From Terrabacter sp040702505 (lineage in GTDB: Bacteria; Actinomycetota; Actinomycetes; Actinomycetales; Dermatophilaceae), in contig NZ_JBFBLC010000002.1 of assembly GCF_040702505.1 (NCBI RefSeq), positions 434,001 through 498,000 on the forward strand: DNA of 64,000 nucleotides. Reading direction: 5' to 3'. The translations under genes and the position numbers were made by a program. Position 1 is the stretch's first letter; every line of letters starts with the position of its first letter. Below are positions 16,432-25,843 of the stretch, in pieces. The notes below the pieces were generated by a model, which was not told where the DNA came from, did not search any database, and worked only from the letters and a program-made list of their open reading frames with translations.

Positions 16432-17766
16432 TCAGCCCGCCGGGTTCTCGCTGCAGGCCAGCGCGACCAGCGGTGCGGCGATGGTGGTCTGCCAGCGCCG
16501 GGCGCCCATGGACGACAGGGCCTCGGCGACCTCGGACGTGGTCGGCGCGGCTGGGCCCTCCCAGAGGAAACGGCGCAGCAGGTCAGGTGTCAGGAGGTTC
16601 TCGACCGGCACGGCGAGCTCCTCGGAGACGGCCCCGAGCAGCTCGCGGGCCCGCGTCAGGCGTGCCGCCGCGACCGGGTCGCGGTCGGCCCAGGCCTTGG
16701 GCGGCGGCGGACCGGTCGGTGGGAGCGTCAGCGGCGGCAGGTCGGAGTCGGGCAGGGCGAGGGCCCGGGCCACCGCCTCGATGATCGCATCCTGGTTGCG
16801 GCGGATCGATCGCGCCAGGCGCGGCTCGCTCGAGGAGACGGTGCGCGGCGCAGACGTCGCGCGCTGGTTGGCGATGGCGATCTCGCTGATGGCGGCGTCG
16901 GGCAGGACCCGACCCGGCGAGGTGTCGCGCTGCTGGGCCGTCGCGTCACGCCACTGCCACAGCTCGCGCACGATGGCGAGCCCCCGACGGCCGCGCACCT
17001 TGTGCATGCCCGACGTGCGACGCCACGGGTCGACGCGGGGCTCGGGCCCGGTGAAGTCGAGCAGCGACTCGAACTCCTCGCGCGCCCAGGCCGCCTTGCC
17101 CTGCGCGGCGAGCTCGGCGGCCACCGCGTCACGCAGGTCGACGAGCACCTCGACGTCGAGTGCGGCATACCGCAGCCAGGGCTCGGGCAGCGGCCGCACG
17201 GACCAGTCCACCGCAGAGTGCTCCTTGGCCAGCTGCAGCCCGAGGTAGTGCTCGACCATGGCGCCGAGGCCCACGCGCGGGAGTCCGGCGATGCGGCCCC
17301 CGAGCTCGGTGTCGAAGAGCGCGTGCGGCCGCAGGCCGACCTCCGTCAGGCACGGCAGGTCCTGCGTCGCCGCGTGCAGGATCCACTCGGCGTCGCCGAT
17401 CGCGTCACCGACGGGGGAGAGGTCGGGGCACGCGATGGGGTCGATGAGCCAGGTCCCGGAGCCCTCACGGCGGATCTGGACGAGGTAGGCGCGCTGGCCG
17501 TAGCGGTAGCCGGAGGCGCGCTCGGCGTCGATGCCGACCGGCCCCGTGCCGGCGGCGATGGCCTCGGCGGCCTGCATCAGGGTGCGCTCGTCGACGACGA
17601 CGTCGGGCACCCCGTCACGCGGGTGGGTCAACGGCACGAGCGCAGGCGCCTCGGGCGGCGCACCCGCAGCGACCTCGTCGCTGTTCTCGCCGCTGGACTG
17701 GTCGGTGATCTCGTGCGGTGCCGGGTCGGATGTCGTGGCCGCCGGGTCGGCTGGCTCCGCCGTCAC
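16432..17766 (-). CDS. rnd: Ribonuclease D-type 3'-5' exonuclease with HRDC domain
   Basis: A 444-residue protein. After a ~45-residue acidic leader, the DEDDy exonuclease appears: GIDAERAS (first acidic pair), LHAATQDLPCL (second Asp), FDTELGGRIAG and YAALDVEVLVDL (YxxxD). An HRDC domain follows (GRVLPDAAISEIA, around residue 270), and a C-terminal extension. RNase D trims the 3' ends of tRNA precursors in the cytosol. The GTG at 17766 overlaps the stop of the DUF3000 gene by GTGA, so the two are co-translated; this pairing is common in actinobacteria. A much longer reading frame continues upstream but is antisense to hemE. Confidence 0.88.
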   Translation of the reverse strand: MTAEPADPAATTSDPAPHEITDQSSGENSDEVAAGAPPEAPALVPLTHPRDGVPDVVVDERTLMQAAEAIAAGTGPVGIDAERASGYRYGQRAYLVQIRREGSGTWLIDPIACPDLSPVGDAIGDAEWILHAATQDLPCLTEVGLRPHALFDTELGGRIAGLPRVGLGAMVEHYLGLQLAKEHSAVDWSVRPLPEPWLRYAALDVEVLVDLRDAVAAELAAQGKAAWAREEFESLLDFTGPEPRVDPWRRTSGMHKVRGRRGLAIVRELWQWRDATAQQRDTSPGRVLPDAAISEIAIANQRATSAPRTVSSSEPRLARSIRRNQDAIIEAVARALALPDSDLPPLTLPPTGPPPPKAWADRDPVAAARLTRARELLGAVSEELAVPVENLLTPDLLRRFLWEGPAAPTTSEVAEALSSMGARRWQTTIAAPLVALACSENPAG

Positions 17767-18347
17767 CGTCGTTGTCCCGGCAGCGGCACGACACCGTCGG
17801 GCAGGGGAGGGATGCCGGCGATGGTGCAGAGCATGTCGGCCCAGGCCCGCAGGTGGTCCGCAGGCTCGCCGACCACCGGTGTCCACGACGCCCGGATCTC
17901 CATCTCCACGCTGGCATCGCGGTCGGCGAGGCCGGCGAAGCTCTCGCTGACGACGCGTGTCACCGTGCCCGCCTCTGCGGTCCAGGTCAGCCCTCGGCCC
18001 GAGAGCGAGTCGCTGAGCCACGACCAGCCGACGGCGCCGAGCATCGGGTCGCCCGCGAGCTCGGGCTCGAGCTCGGCGCGGGCGAAGGTGACGATGCGCC
18101 ACTGCCCGTCCCACGTCTCGGGACCGGCGGGGTCGTGCAGCAGCACGAAGCGCCCCGTGGCCAGGTCTTCCTCGGGATCGGCGACGTCGATGACGTCGGC
18201 GGTGATCGCGGCGGCATACGGCGCGATCCGGGTGGGGGCCGGCACCTCGGTCAGGCGCACCTCGGAGCGCAGACGGACGTCCCGCAGGGCGCTCAGCGTC
18301 CTGGCGAAGACCGCGCCGTGGTTGCCCGGCAACGTTCGGGTGTGCAC
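17763..18347 (-). CDS. DUF3000 protein
   Basis: A 194-residue actinobacterial conserved protein recognised as DUF3000 from FARTLSALRDVRLRSEV, ITADVID, GRFVLLHDPAGPETW and GAVGWSWLSDSL. The cytosolic role is unknown. It is immediately upstream of, and overlaps, the RNase D gene, and is divergent from hemE (95 bp gap). The GTG at 18347 is the most likely start given family length; the frame stays open to 18632 but that part overlaps hemE. Confidence 0.8.
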   Translation of the reverse strand: MHTRTLPGNHGAVFARTLSALRDVRLRSEVRLTEVPAPTRIAPYAAAITADVIDVADPEEDLATGRFVLLHDPAGPETWDGQWRIVTFARAELEPELAGDPMLGAVGWSWLSDSLSGRGLTWTAEAGTVTRVVSESFAGLADRDASVEMEIRASWTPVVGEPADHLRAWADMLCTIAGIPPLPDGVVPLPGQRR

Positions 18348-18441
18348 CGGACGAGCGTATGCCGCGTGCGGGCGATCTGTCCTCAGGCACGCCGGGCGCT
18401 CGTGGCTCGGGGACCCCTCGGTGCCGTGGCAGGATTGACCG

Positions 18442-19491
18442 GTGCCGACCGCAGCCCCAGCAGACACCCGACAGAGCGACCTCGTGCGCGCTGCCCGCCG
18501 GGAGCCGGTCAGCCGCACCCCGGTGTGGTTCATGCGCCAGGCCGGGCGCTCGCTGCCCGAGTACCGCGCGATCCGCGAGGGCATCCCGATGCTCGAGTCG
18601 TGCATGCGCCCCGAGCTGGTCACCGAGATCACCCTGCAGCCGGTCCGGCGTCACGGCGTCGACGCGGCGATCTTCTTCAGCGACATCGTCGTGCCGCTCA
18701 AGGCGATCGGTGTCGACCTCGACATCGTGCCGGGTGTCGGCCCGGTCGTCGCGCGGCCGGTGCGCACCGCCGCCGACCTCGACCAGCTGGTCGAGCTGAC
18801 TCCCGAGCACGTGCCCTTCATCACGGAGGCGGTGCAGTCGCTCGTCCGCGAGCTGGACGGGACCCCGCTCATCGGCTTCGCCGGGGCGCCGTTCACCCTC
18901 GCCTCCTACCTCGTCGAGGGCGGCCCGTCGAAGAACCACGTGAAGACGAAGGCGCTCATGCACGGCGACCCGCAGCTGTGGGACGCGTTGTGCGCCAGGC
19001 TCGCGCAGATCTCGGGCGAGTTCCTGAGGGTGCAGGCCGAGGCCGGTGCCAGTGCCGTGCAGCTCTTCGACTCCTGGGCCGGGGCGCTGTCCAAGGCGGA
19101 CTACGTCGCGCGTGCCATGCCGCACTCGACCGTGGCCCTCTCGGCGGTCGCTGACCTCGACGTCCCCCGGATCCACTTCGGCGTCGGCACCGGCGAGCTG
19201 CTCGAGCTGATGGGGGAGGCGGGCGCGGACGTCGTCGGCGTCGACTACCGCGTGTCGCTCGCCGACGCCGTCGACCGCCTCGGTCCCGGCTACGCCGTCC
19301 AGGGCAACCTCGATCCCGCGCTGCTCTTCGCACCGTGGGAGGCGCTCGAGCGGCGCGTACGCGAGATCGTCGCCGAGGGCGAGAAGGCCCCGGGACACAT
19401 CTTCAACCTCGGACACGGTGTGCTGCCCGACGTCGACCCCGACGTGCTCACCCGGGTCACGGCACTCGTGCACGAGTGCTCCAGCCGCTGA
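18442..19491 (+). CDS. hemE: Uroporphyrinogen decarboxylase
   Basis: A 349-residue enzyme that removes four acetate carboxyls from uroporphyrinogen III to give coproporphyrinogen III. Signature blocks are PVWFMRQAGRSLPEY (residues 27-41, substrate-binding Arg/Gln), FFSDIVVPLKAIG with the conserved Asp, GFAGAPFTLASYLVEGG, and NLGHGVLP near the C-terminus. The start is a GTG with no strong ribosome-binding site. The stop overlaps the ATG of the next gene (TGATG), so hemE and murJ form an operon. Coproporphyrinogen oxidase and HemQ lie 3-5 kb downstream, giving a haem cluster. Confidence 0.93.
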   Translation: MPTAAPADTRQSDLVRAARREPVSRTPVWFMRQAGRSLPEYRAIREGIPMLESCMRPELVTEITLQPVRRHGVDAAIFFSDIVVPLKAIGVDLDIVPGVGPVVARPVRTAADLDQLVELTPEHVPFITEAVQSLVRELDGTPLIGFAGAPFTLASYLVEGGPSKNHVKTKALMHGDPQLWDALCARLAQISGEFLRVQAEAGASAVQLFDSWAGALSKADYVARAMPHSTVALSAVADLDVPRIHFGVGTGELLELMGEAGADVVGVDYRVSLADAVDRLGPGYAVQGNLDPALLFAPWEALERRVREIVAEGEKAPGHIFNLGHGVLPDVDPDVLTRVTALVHECSSR

Positions 19492-21200
19492 TGACGGCGA
19501 CGGCGCCCAGGATGACGAAGGGAGCACCCTCGGTCGCTCGCTCAAGCCTCACCATGCTCGGTGGGTCGGTGGCGTCCCGGGTGCTCGGCATCGTTCGCAA
19601 CGCCCTCATCACGGCGATCGTGGGCCTGACCCTCGCCGGCGACGCCTTCTCGCTCGCCAACACGCTGCCCAACGTGCTCTACGTGCTGGCGGCCGGCGGC
19701 ATCCTCAACGCGGTGCTGATCCCGTCGCTCGCCCGGGCCATGAAGCTGGACGACGGCGGCCAGGAGTTCACCGACCGCGTCATCACGGTGGCCCTCGCCG
19801 GCATGGCGGCCATCACGGTCCTCGTCATGGCGGGGGCGGGAGGCTTCGTCTGGCTGCTCGCCCGCAACAGCTCACCCGACTTCAAGAGCCTGGCCCTCGC
19901 GTTCTCGCTGATCTGCCTGCCGCAGATCTTCTTCTACGGCCTCTTCGCGCTGCTGGGCCAGATCCTCAATGCCCGAGGGCGGTTCGGGGCGTTCGCCTGG
20001 GCGCCGTTCATCGCCAACGTGGTCGCCGTCGCCGGGCTGCTGCTCTTCCTTGTCGTATTCCCCCAACCCCACCTCGTCGACGGGGCCGGCCAGCCCCGCT
20101 CGCGCTACCCGTCCGAATGGACCGGCCCGATGATCTGGCTCTTCGCCGGCTCGGCCACCCTCTCGGTCGTCGTCCAGGCCTTGTCGCTTCTGCCCGCCCT
20201 TCGCCGCACGGGCTTCCGCTACCGCCCGCGCTGGGGCGTGCGCGGTGTCGGGCTCGGCGGTGTCAGCCGTCTCGCCCTCTGGGCCTTCGCGGGGCTGGCC
20301 ATCTCGCAACTCGGCTTCTTCATCAGCCAGGGCGTGCTCAACAACGCGACGAGCGCGGCCGAGCGGATGGGCCTGGGTGCCGAGGTGCGCGGCCCGGCGG
20401 CCTACGGCGTCGCCTTCACCCTGTTCATGCTGCCGCACGCCTTCGTGACCACCTCGATCATCACGGCGCTCTTCCCACGCTTCTCGACGGCTGCCGCTGC
20501 GGGCGACAACGACACGCTTCGCCGCGACTTCCGTCGAGGACTGATGATGCCGCTGGTGGCCAACGTGCCGATCATGGTGCTCGTCATCGTCCTGGCACGT
20601 CCCATCGTGGCGCTGCTCTACCCGAGCGGCACCAACCCGCGGTCGATCGAGGTGACGGCGAGCGTGCTCGTCATCATGATCCTCGGCCTCGTGCCCTTCG
20701 GGCTGGACCTGCTCTGCTACCGGATGTTCTTCGCCCTCGAGGACGGGAAGCCGACGGTGGTCATGCAGGCGCTGCTGACGGGAGTCAGCGCCCTCGCCGG
20801 CGTCATCACGATCTTCATCAACCCGGTGTGGGCGATCGGCATCATGGCGCTGGGGCAGACCGTCGGCAACGTCGTCAGCTCCGGCGTGGGGATCTTCCTG
20901 CTGCGCCGTCGCACCGGCAGCCTGGGGCTCATGGGCTCCGTCGTCACCGCGTCGCGCGTCGGCCTCGCCGCCGCAGCGGCCGGGCTCGTCGCCTGGGCCG
21001 TCACGGTGGTGGTCCACCCCATCACCGCCGGCGCTATCGACGCATCGGCCTCCGTCGCCAAGCGGATGTTCGCCAGCGCCCTCGAGATCGGCCTGACCGG
21101 CCTCGTCTTCATCGTCATCTACCTCGGTGTCGCGCACGCGCTGCACGTGCGCGAGGTGCGCCAGGTCTCCGACATGGTGCGCCGCCGGCTGGCGCGCTGA
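19491..21200 (+). CDS. murJ: MurJ/MviN-family lipid II flippase-like membrane protein
   Basis: A 569-residue polytopic protein of the MOP exporter superfamily. Family segments: MLGGSVASRVLGIVRNALI, DAFSLANTLPNVLYVLAAGG (the arginine/asparagine-rich MurJ core), QIFFYGLFALLGQILNARGRFGAFAWAP, and LVPFGLDLLCYRMFFALED with KPTVVMQ. About 14 membrane segments can be picked out. MurJ flips lipid II for peptidoglycan synthesis. Translationally coupled to hemE (1-bp overlap). Many actinobacteria also carry a murJ near the chromosome replication genes, so this may be a paralogue. Confidence 0.88.
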   Translation: MTATAPRMTKGAPSVARSSLTMLGGSVASRVLGIVRNALITAIVGLTLAGDAFSLANTLPNVLYVLAAGGILNAVLIPSLARAMKLDDGGQEFTDRVITVALAGMAAITVLVMAGAGGFVWLLARNSSPDFKSLALAFSLICLPQIFFYGLFALLGQILNARGRFGAFAWAPFIANVVAVAGLLLFLVVFPQPHLVDGAGQPRSRYPSEWTGPMIWLFAGSATLSVVVQALSLLPALRRTGFRYRPRWGVRGVGLGGVSRLALWAFAGLAISQLGFFISQGVLNNATSAAERMGLGAEVRGPAAYGVAFTLFMLPHAFVTTSIITALFPRFSTAAAAGDNDTLRRDFRRGLMMPLVANVPIMVLVIVLARPIVALLYPSGTNPRSIEVTASVLVIMILGLVPFGLDLLCYRMFFALEDGKPTVVMQALLTGVSALAGVITIFINPVWAIGIMALGQTVGNVVSSGVGIFLLRRRTGSLGLMGSVVTASRVGLAAAAAGLVAWAVTVVVHPITAGAIDASASVAKRMFASALEIGLTGLVFIVIYLGVAHALHVREVRQVSDMVRRRLAR

Positions 21201-21232
21201 CGGTCGCACTCGCGGCTCGCCGCCCGGTCTGC

Positions 21233-22396
21233 TCAGTCCGCGGCCTGAGACGAGCTGCGTGCCGCAGATGCCCCTGTGCCGCGCCGCCGCCGGACGCGCA
21301 GCCCCAGCAGGACGAGCGGGGTGAGGAGGACGAGCCACGGGAGGAGCGCGGCGAGACCGGTCAGGACGACCGTCAGCGAGCCGAGCAGGCTGTCCCAAGC
21401 ACTGTGCAGGCCGCCGATGAACCCTGGAGCGGTCTGCGCCGGTGGGGTGGCGTCGGTCCACATCGACACCGTGACATCGCTCGTGGTCGTCTCGGCGTCG
21501 AGCTGCGCCAGGCGCTGCGTGAGCGAGTCCAAGTCGGCCTGGCGCCGGCTCAGCTCGCTCTCGAGGGTGATGACCTGCTGCAGGTCCGTCGTCTTGGCGA
21601 GAAGTGCACGCACCCGCTCGATCCCGTCCTGCAGAGGCTGGATGCGCGCCTTGGTGTCGATGTACGTGTCCGTCACGTCCTCGGACTGTGACGACCGGTA
21701 GCTGACCGCGCCGAGGGCGGAGAGCTGGGTCAGCACCTCGTCGAGAGCCTTCGACGGCACGTTGAGCACCATCCGGGCCTGGTCCACACCGACCTGCGGG
21801 ACCGACGGTGCAGGCGAGCCGGCGGACCCGGGGGTGCTCCGAGCGGTGGACCCAGTGGGGCTGCCTGTTCCGGGCGACGGCGCCGTGTCGGTGGACGACG
21901 ACCCCACGCCGCCGTTCTGCGGGTCACCCACCTGCCCCCCCGTCGGGTCGACCGAGGTCACGACGTTCTCCGAGGTGACCTGCCCACCGGCGTGCGTGGC
22001 GACCACCCGGGCGCGGGCCGAGGCGGTGCCCAGGTCGGACACCTTGAGCCCCAACCACGCGGAGCGGCTCACCTTGGGACCGATGACGACGTCTGACGCG
22101 GTTCCCGAGGCCGCCGCCCCCGGTGGGGAGCCGGCTCCGGCGTCGGCTCCGGCACCCGCCGATCCGGAGGCGCCCCTCGACCCGGTGCTGTCGGCGCTGC
22201 CGTTCGCAGCGGCTCCGGGTCGGGCCGCCACGCTCGCCCCGACCGACGACGCACCACCACCGGTGGCTCGCAGTCCGAGCGGCACGGCCACCGCGACCAG
22301 GACCACGACGACGGCGACGACCGCCACGAGCCGGCCGCGGGGTCGGTGGAGGCGCGACGCCCGGGGACGAGGTGACGGGTGCGAGATGGTGGTCAT
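21233..22396 (-). CDS. DUF4349 membrane-anchored protein
   Basis: A 387-residue protein with an N-terminal membrane segment (LVAVVAVVVVLVAVAVPLGL), a low-complexity Gly/Ser/Ala linker, the DUF4349 domain (LGLKVSDLGTASARARVVATH ... LNVPSKALDEVLTQLSALG ... SQSEDVTDTYIDTKARI), a coiled-coil hairpin (ELSRRQADLDSLTQRLAQLD) and a C-terminal helix (LTGLAALLPWLVLLTPLVLL). Function is unknown; the family is envelope-associated. The ATG at 22396 follows GAGAGGA. It is divergent from the haem oxidase gene and convergent with murJ. Confidence 0.83.
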   Translation of the reverse strand: MTTISHPSPRPRASRLHRPRGRLVAVVAVVVVLVAVAVPLGLRATGGGASSVGASVAARPGAAANGSADSTGSRGASGSAGAGADAGAGSPPGAAASGTASDVVIGPKVSRSAWLGLKVSDLGTASARARVVATHAGGQVTSENVVTSVDPTGGQVGDPQNGGVGSSSTDTAPSPGTGSPTGSTARSTPGSAGSPAPSVPQVGVDQARMVLNVPSKALDEVLTQLSALGAVSYRSSQSEDVTDTYIDTKARIQPLQDGIERVRALLAKTTDLQQVITLESELSRRQADLDSLTQRLAQLDAETTTSDVTVSMWTDATPPAQTAPGFIGGLHSAWDSLLGSLTVVLTGLAALLPWLVLLTPLVLLGLRVRRRRGTGASAARSSSQAAD

Positions 22397-22644
22397 CGGT
22401 GGTCCTCTCGACGGGTCGCCTCCCGGCCGGGCGTCACGATGGAAGCGACGGGGCCAGGCTCGCGGCGACGTGGTGCTACGAGAGACACGTGAGCAGTCCG
22501 GGTCGTTGCGCGGCCGTTCGACGGCTCCTGTCGACGCACGCTCAAGGCACGCCGCGACGCACGCCTCGACGTACGGCTCCGGGCGGCCACGGGGCACCCG
22601 CCCCCGCGCGGCGGGTCCTCGCGCGGGAGTGGGAGAGTGGCGCC

Positions 22645-24024
22645 ATGGCACGAGCGGTTGCCGTCATCGGCGGTGGGATCAGCGGACTGACGGCGGCGTG
22701 GGAGCTGCGCCGTCGCGAGCCCGGCGTGGAGGTGACCCTGCTCGAGTGCGCCGACCGGGTGGGGGGAAAGCTGCGTCTCGAGGACGTGGGTGGCGTGCGC
22801 GTCGACGTCGGGGCCGAGTCGGTCCTGGCCCGCAGGCCCGAGGCCATCAACCTGTTCGCCGAGCTCGACCTGGACGACCTGGTCACCCACCCGGCCGCGG
22901 TGGGCGCCTCCATCGTCTCGCGGGGCCGGCGCTGGCCGATGCCCCGCGGCACGGTGATGGGTGTGCCGTCCGACCCCGAGTCGGTGCGCGGCCTGCTGAG
23001 CGACGACGAGGTCGACCGGCTCGCCCGCGAGGTGCTCGACGGCGTCGAGGCGGGCGACGTATCGGTGGGCGACCTCGTCGACCGCCGGCTTGGCCCCGCG
23101 GTGACCGACCGGCTCGTCGAGCCGCTCCTGGCAGGCGTCTACGCCGGCCACGCCCGGGAGATCTCGGCCGAGCAGGCGGTTCCCGCGCTGGCAGCCGCCG
23201 CCCGCGACGGGCGCCCGCTGGGCGAGGTGGCGCGCGCGGCTGCCAAGGCCGCCGTGAGCGGCCCGAACGCCGGCAAGCCGGTCTTCGCCTCCCTCGTCGG
23301 CGGCCTCGGCACCTTGCCGGAGGTCCTGCAGCGCCGGCTGACCTCGGACGGCGTGACCGTGCGCACGGGCGCCGTCGCCCGTGAGCTGCGCCGCGACAAG
23401 ACGGGCTGGGTCGTGTCCACCGGCCCGACGACCGATGTCGTGCAGGAGCGCTTCGACGCCGTCGTCCTCGCCACGCCAGCCGCCCCGACCTCACGGCTGC
23501 TGCGCGAGGTCGTCCCGACGGCCGCGGCGGCCCTGGCCGGCGTCGAGTACGCGTCGATGGCCATCGTCACCTTCGCCCTGGACGGGCCGCCGCCGGCGCT
23601 GCTCGACGGCAGCGGCTTCCTGGTGCCGCCCACCGAGCCGCTGACGATCAAGGCCTCGACGTTCAGCACCGTCAAGTGGCCGTGGCTCGCCGTGGCGCAC
23701 CCGGACCGCACGCTGCTGCGCGCGTCCGTCGGGCGGCACCGGGAGGAGAGCACGCTCCAACGCTCCGACGACGAGCTGGTGCGGGTCGCGCTCCGGGACC
23801 TGCGCACGGTCCTGGGGCCCGAGCTGCCGACCCCCGTCGCCGCGCACGTGCAGCGGTGGGGCGGCGGCCTGCCGCAGTATGCCGTCGGGCACCGTACGCG
23901 TCTGGCGCCCACGCGCGACCTGCCGCCGGGTCTCGCACTGTGCGGGGCGGCATACGACGGGGTGGGCATCCCGGCCTGCATCGCCTCCGGGAGGGCGGCC
24001 GCGCAGGCCGTCCTGACCCCCTGA
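22645..24024 (+). CDS. hemY: Protoporphyrinogen/coproporphyrinogen III oxidase (HemY/CgoX type)
   Basis: A 459-residue FAD flavoenzyme. The dinucleotide motif VIGGGISGLTAAWEL is at residues 6-20, then the DRVGGKLR and GAESVLARRPEA segments of the amine-oxidase/PPO family, and the C-terminal FAD-contact GLALCGAAYDGVGIPACIASGR. In Gram-positive bacteria this enzyme oxidises coproporphyrinogen III to coproporphyrin III, consistent with HemQ being the next gene (34 bp apart, same strand). The start is an ATG after GGGAGAG. Confidence 0.92.
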   Translation: MARAVAVIGGGISGLTAAWELRRREPGVEVTLLECADRVGGKLRLEDVGGVRVDVGAESVLARRPEAINLFAELDLDDLVTHPAAVGASIVSRGRRWPMPRGTVMGVPSDPESVRGLLSDDEVDRLAREVLDGVEAGDVSVGDLVDRRLGPAVTDRLVEPLLAGVYAGHAREISAEQAVPALAAAARDGRPLGEVARAAAKAAVSGPNAGKPVFASLVGGLGTLPEVLQRRLTSDGVTVRTGAVARELRRDKTGWVVSTGPTTDVVQERFDAVVLATPAAPTSRLLREVVPTAAAALAGVEYASMAIVTFALDGPPPALLDGSGFLVPPTEPLTIKASTFSTVKWPWLAVAHPDRTLLRASVGRHREESTLQRSDDELVRVALRDLRTVLGPELPTPVAAHVQRWGGGLPQYAVGHRTRLAPTRDLPPGLALCGAAYDGVGIPACIASGRAAAQAVLTP

Positions 24025-24058
24025 GCCCCGACCTCGGGGAAGTTGCAATGATGGGGGC

Positions 24059-24760
24059 ATGAGCGAGCGCCTGACCCCGGCACGAATGCGAGAGATCAAC
24101 GACACCATCCGCTACTCGATGTGGTCGGTGTTCAGCAGCGTCACCCCCCTCGGTGACGACCGCGAGAAGCTGGTGTCCGAGCTGGAGACGTTCCTCGAGG
24201 ACATCGCCGCCGAGGGCGTCGTGGTGCGCGGCCTCTACGACGTGGCAGGCCTGCGCGGCGACGCCGACTTCATGGTGTGGTGGCACGCCGAGACGATCGA
24301 GCGGCTCCAGTCGGCCTACCACCGGCTGCTTCGCACCGAGCTCGGCTCGCACCTCGAGCCCGTGTGGAGCAGCGCGGCGCTGCACCGCCCGGCCGAGTTC
24401 AACAAGAGCCACATCCCGGCGTTCATGGCCGACGAGGTCTCGCGCAAGTACCTCTGCGTCTACCCCTTCGTCCGCTCCTACGAGTGGTATCTCCTCGAGG
24501 ACAACGAGCGGCGTGACCTGCTGCGCGAGCACGGCCAGATGGCCCGTGACTTCCCCGACGTGCGGGCCAACACGATCGCCTCGTTCGCCCTGGGCGACTA
24601 CGAGTGGCTGCTGGCCTTCGAGGCCGACGAGCTGCACCGCATCGTCGACCTCATGCGCGAGCTGCGCGCCTCGCGCGCACGCCTGCACGTGCGCGAGGAG
24701 ATCCCCTTCTTCACCGGCCCGAAGGTCGAGCCCGCCGAGCTGGTCGCCAACCTGCGCTGA
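24059..24760 (+). CDS. hemQ: Coproheme decarboxylase (HemQ/ChdC), actinobacterial clade
   Basis: A 233-residue chlorite-dismutase-family protein. It decarboxylates two propionates of coproheme with peroxide to make haem b, the last step of the coproporphyrin-dependent pathway. Residues known to matter in actinobacterial ChdC are at the expected numbers: distal His118 (NKSHIPAF), catalytic Tyr135 (CVYPFVRSYEW) and proximal His158 (LLREHGQM). The C-terminal REEIPFFTGPK is family-typical. It is in an operon with the upstream oxidase and is followed by a strong hairpin. Confidence 0.93.
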   Translation: MSERLTPARMREINDTIRYSMWSVFSSVTPLGDDREKLVSELETFLEDIAAEGVVVRGLYDVAGLRGDADFMVWWHAETIERLQSAYHRLLRTELGSHLEPVWSSAALHRPAEFNKSHIPAFMADEVSRKYLCVYPFVRSYEWYLLEDNERRDLLREHGQMARDFPDVRANTIASFALGDYEWLLAFEADELHRIVDLMRELRASRARLHVREEIPFFTGPKVEPAELVANLR

Positions 24761-24786
24761 CCTGTCCCGGGGCGACCGCCCGCCAA

Positions 24787-24827
24787 CGCAACAGGGCCCG
24801 GCTCCACCGGAGCGGGGCCCTGTTGCG
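24787..24827. terminator. Bidirectional terminator hairpin
   Basis: Perfect 13-bp arms (24787-24799 and 24815-24827) with an inner GCTCC/GGAGC stem. It lies 27 bp after the hemQ stop and 8 bp before the end of the convergent DUF1707 gene. Confidence 0.9.
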
Positions 24828-24834
24828 TCACGTG

Positions 24835-25233
24835 TCAGTCGTCGAGGGTCTTCGCCAGGATCGCCATGACCGGGACCAGCAGGAACGCCAGCCACTGCCC
24901 GGTCCGGAAGAAGATGGCGAGGGCGATGAACGGCGACAGGCTCACGAGGGTCCGGGCCCACTTCGCCCGTGTGGAAGTCGGGGCGTCCACCACGTCCTGA
25001 CGATCCGAGGGGGCGGGCGCCGGCGTGGTGACCGACGAGCCCAGGTGCGGGTGCGGCTCGGGGAGGTCGACGAAGAGCTCGGTGATCTCCCGCCGGACGA
25101 GCGCGTCGGTGGCCCGACCGCGCCGGTCCTCGTACTCGTCGGCGTCGAGCCGGCCCGCGGCGCGGTGCTCGGCGAGCGCGGAGAGCGCCTCCTCACGCTC
25201 GGTGTTGCTGATCCGGATGTCCCCGTCGTCCAT
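24835..25233 (-). CDS. DUF1707 (SHOCT-like) membrane protein
   Basis: A 132-residue protein. Residues 6-60 are a DUF1707 domain (IRISNTEREEALSALAEHRA, GRLDADEYEDRRGRATDA, ITELFVDLPEPH). A ~30-residue linker and a C-terminal hydrophobic hairpin follow (TLVSLSPFIALAIFFRTGQ, LAFLLVPVMAILA). The role is unknown; the domain is common in small actinobacterial membrane proteins. Confidence 0.83.
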   Translation of the reverse strand: MDDGDIRISNTEREEALSALAEHRAAGRLDADEYEDRRGRATDALVRREITELFVDLPEPHPHLGSSVTTPAPAPSDRQDVVDAPTSTRAKWARTLVSLSPFIALAIFFRTGQWLAFLLVPVMAILAKTLDD

Positions 25234-25297
25234 GCCTCGAATCTAGGCGAGGACGAGGGTCGTCGACAGACGACCCCCGAACCCGGGAGGCTCTGGG

Positions 25298-25747
25298 TCA
25301 GTCCTCGGTGGTCGACGGCTCGGCAGCGGGCTGCAGACGCAGCGAGATCGAGTTGATGCAGTAGCGCTGGTCGGTCGGGGTGTCGTAGCCCTCGCCCTCG
25401 AAGACGTGGCCGAGGTGCGAGCCGCACGTGGCGCAGCGGACCTCGACCCGCTTCATGCCGAACGAGCGGTCCTCGATGTACTCCACCGAGTCACCGGCGA
25501 GCGGCGAGTAGAACGACGGCCAGCCACAGTGCGACTCGAACTTGGTGTCGCTGCGGAAGAGCTCCGCGCCGCACGCGCGACACGAGTAGACGCCCTCGGT
25601 CTTGGTGTCGGTGTACTCCCCGCGGAAGGCGGGCTCCGTGCCGGCCTGGCGCAGGACCTTGTACTCGGCCGGGGTCAGTGCCGCGCGCCACTCCTCGTCG
25701 GTGCGCTGGACGGCATACGGCTTCTGGGAGGTGGTGTGCTCGCTCAT
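25298..25747 (-). CDS. msrB: Peptide-methionine (R)-S-oxide reductase MsrB
   Basis: A 149-residue enzyme that repairs methionine-R-sulfoxide in oxidised proteins. Zinc-binding pairs CRAC (Cys56, Cys59) and CATC (Cys105, Cys108), the SHCGWPSF core, GSHLGHVFEGEG, and the catalytic cysteine in QRYCINS (Cys130) are all present. The ATG at 25747 fits family length; the open frame continues upstream across the divergent hydrolase gene and is not used. Confidence 0.93.
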   Translation of the reverse strand: MSEHTTSQKPYAVQRTDEEWRAALTPAEYKVLRQAGTEPAFRGEYTDTKTEGVYSCRACGAELFRSDTKFESHCGWPSFYSPLAGDSVEYIEDRSFGMKRVEVRCATCGSHLGHVFEGEGYDTPTDQRYCINSISLRLQPAAEPSTTED

Positions 25748-25843
25748 GCCCTTCCCAACGCCAGGCGCGCCCCGTTTGTGCCCGCCCCGCCGGTCCCTTC
25801 GCGCCTCCCGGCTACGGTCACCGCTCTTTGCGACGATGGCCTC

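Noticed and set aside
19418..21691. A 757-codon plus-strand frame over murJ and beyond
   Set aside because: Out-of-frame overlap of murJ that continues into the convergent DUF4349 gene; arginine/histidine-rich nonsense.
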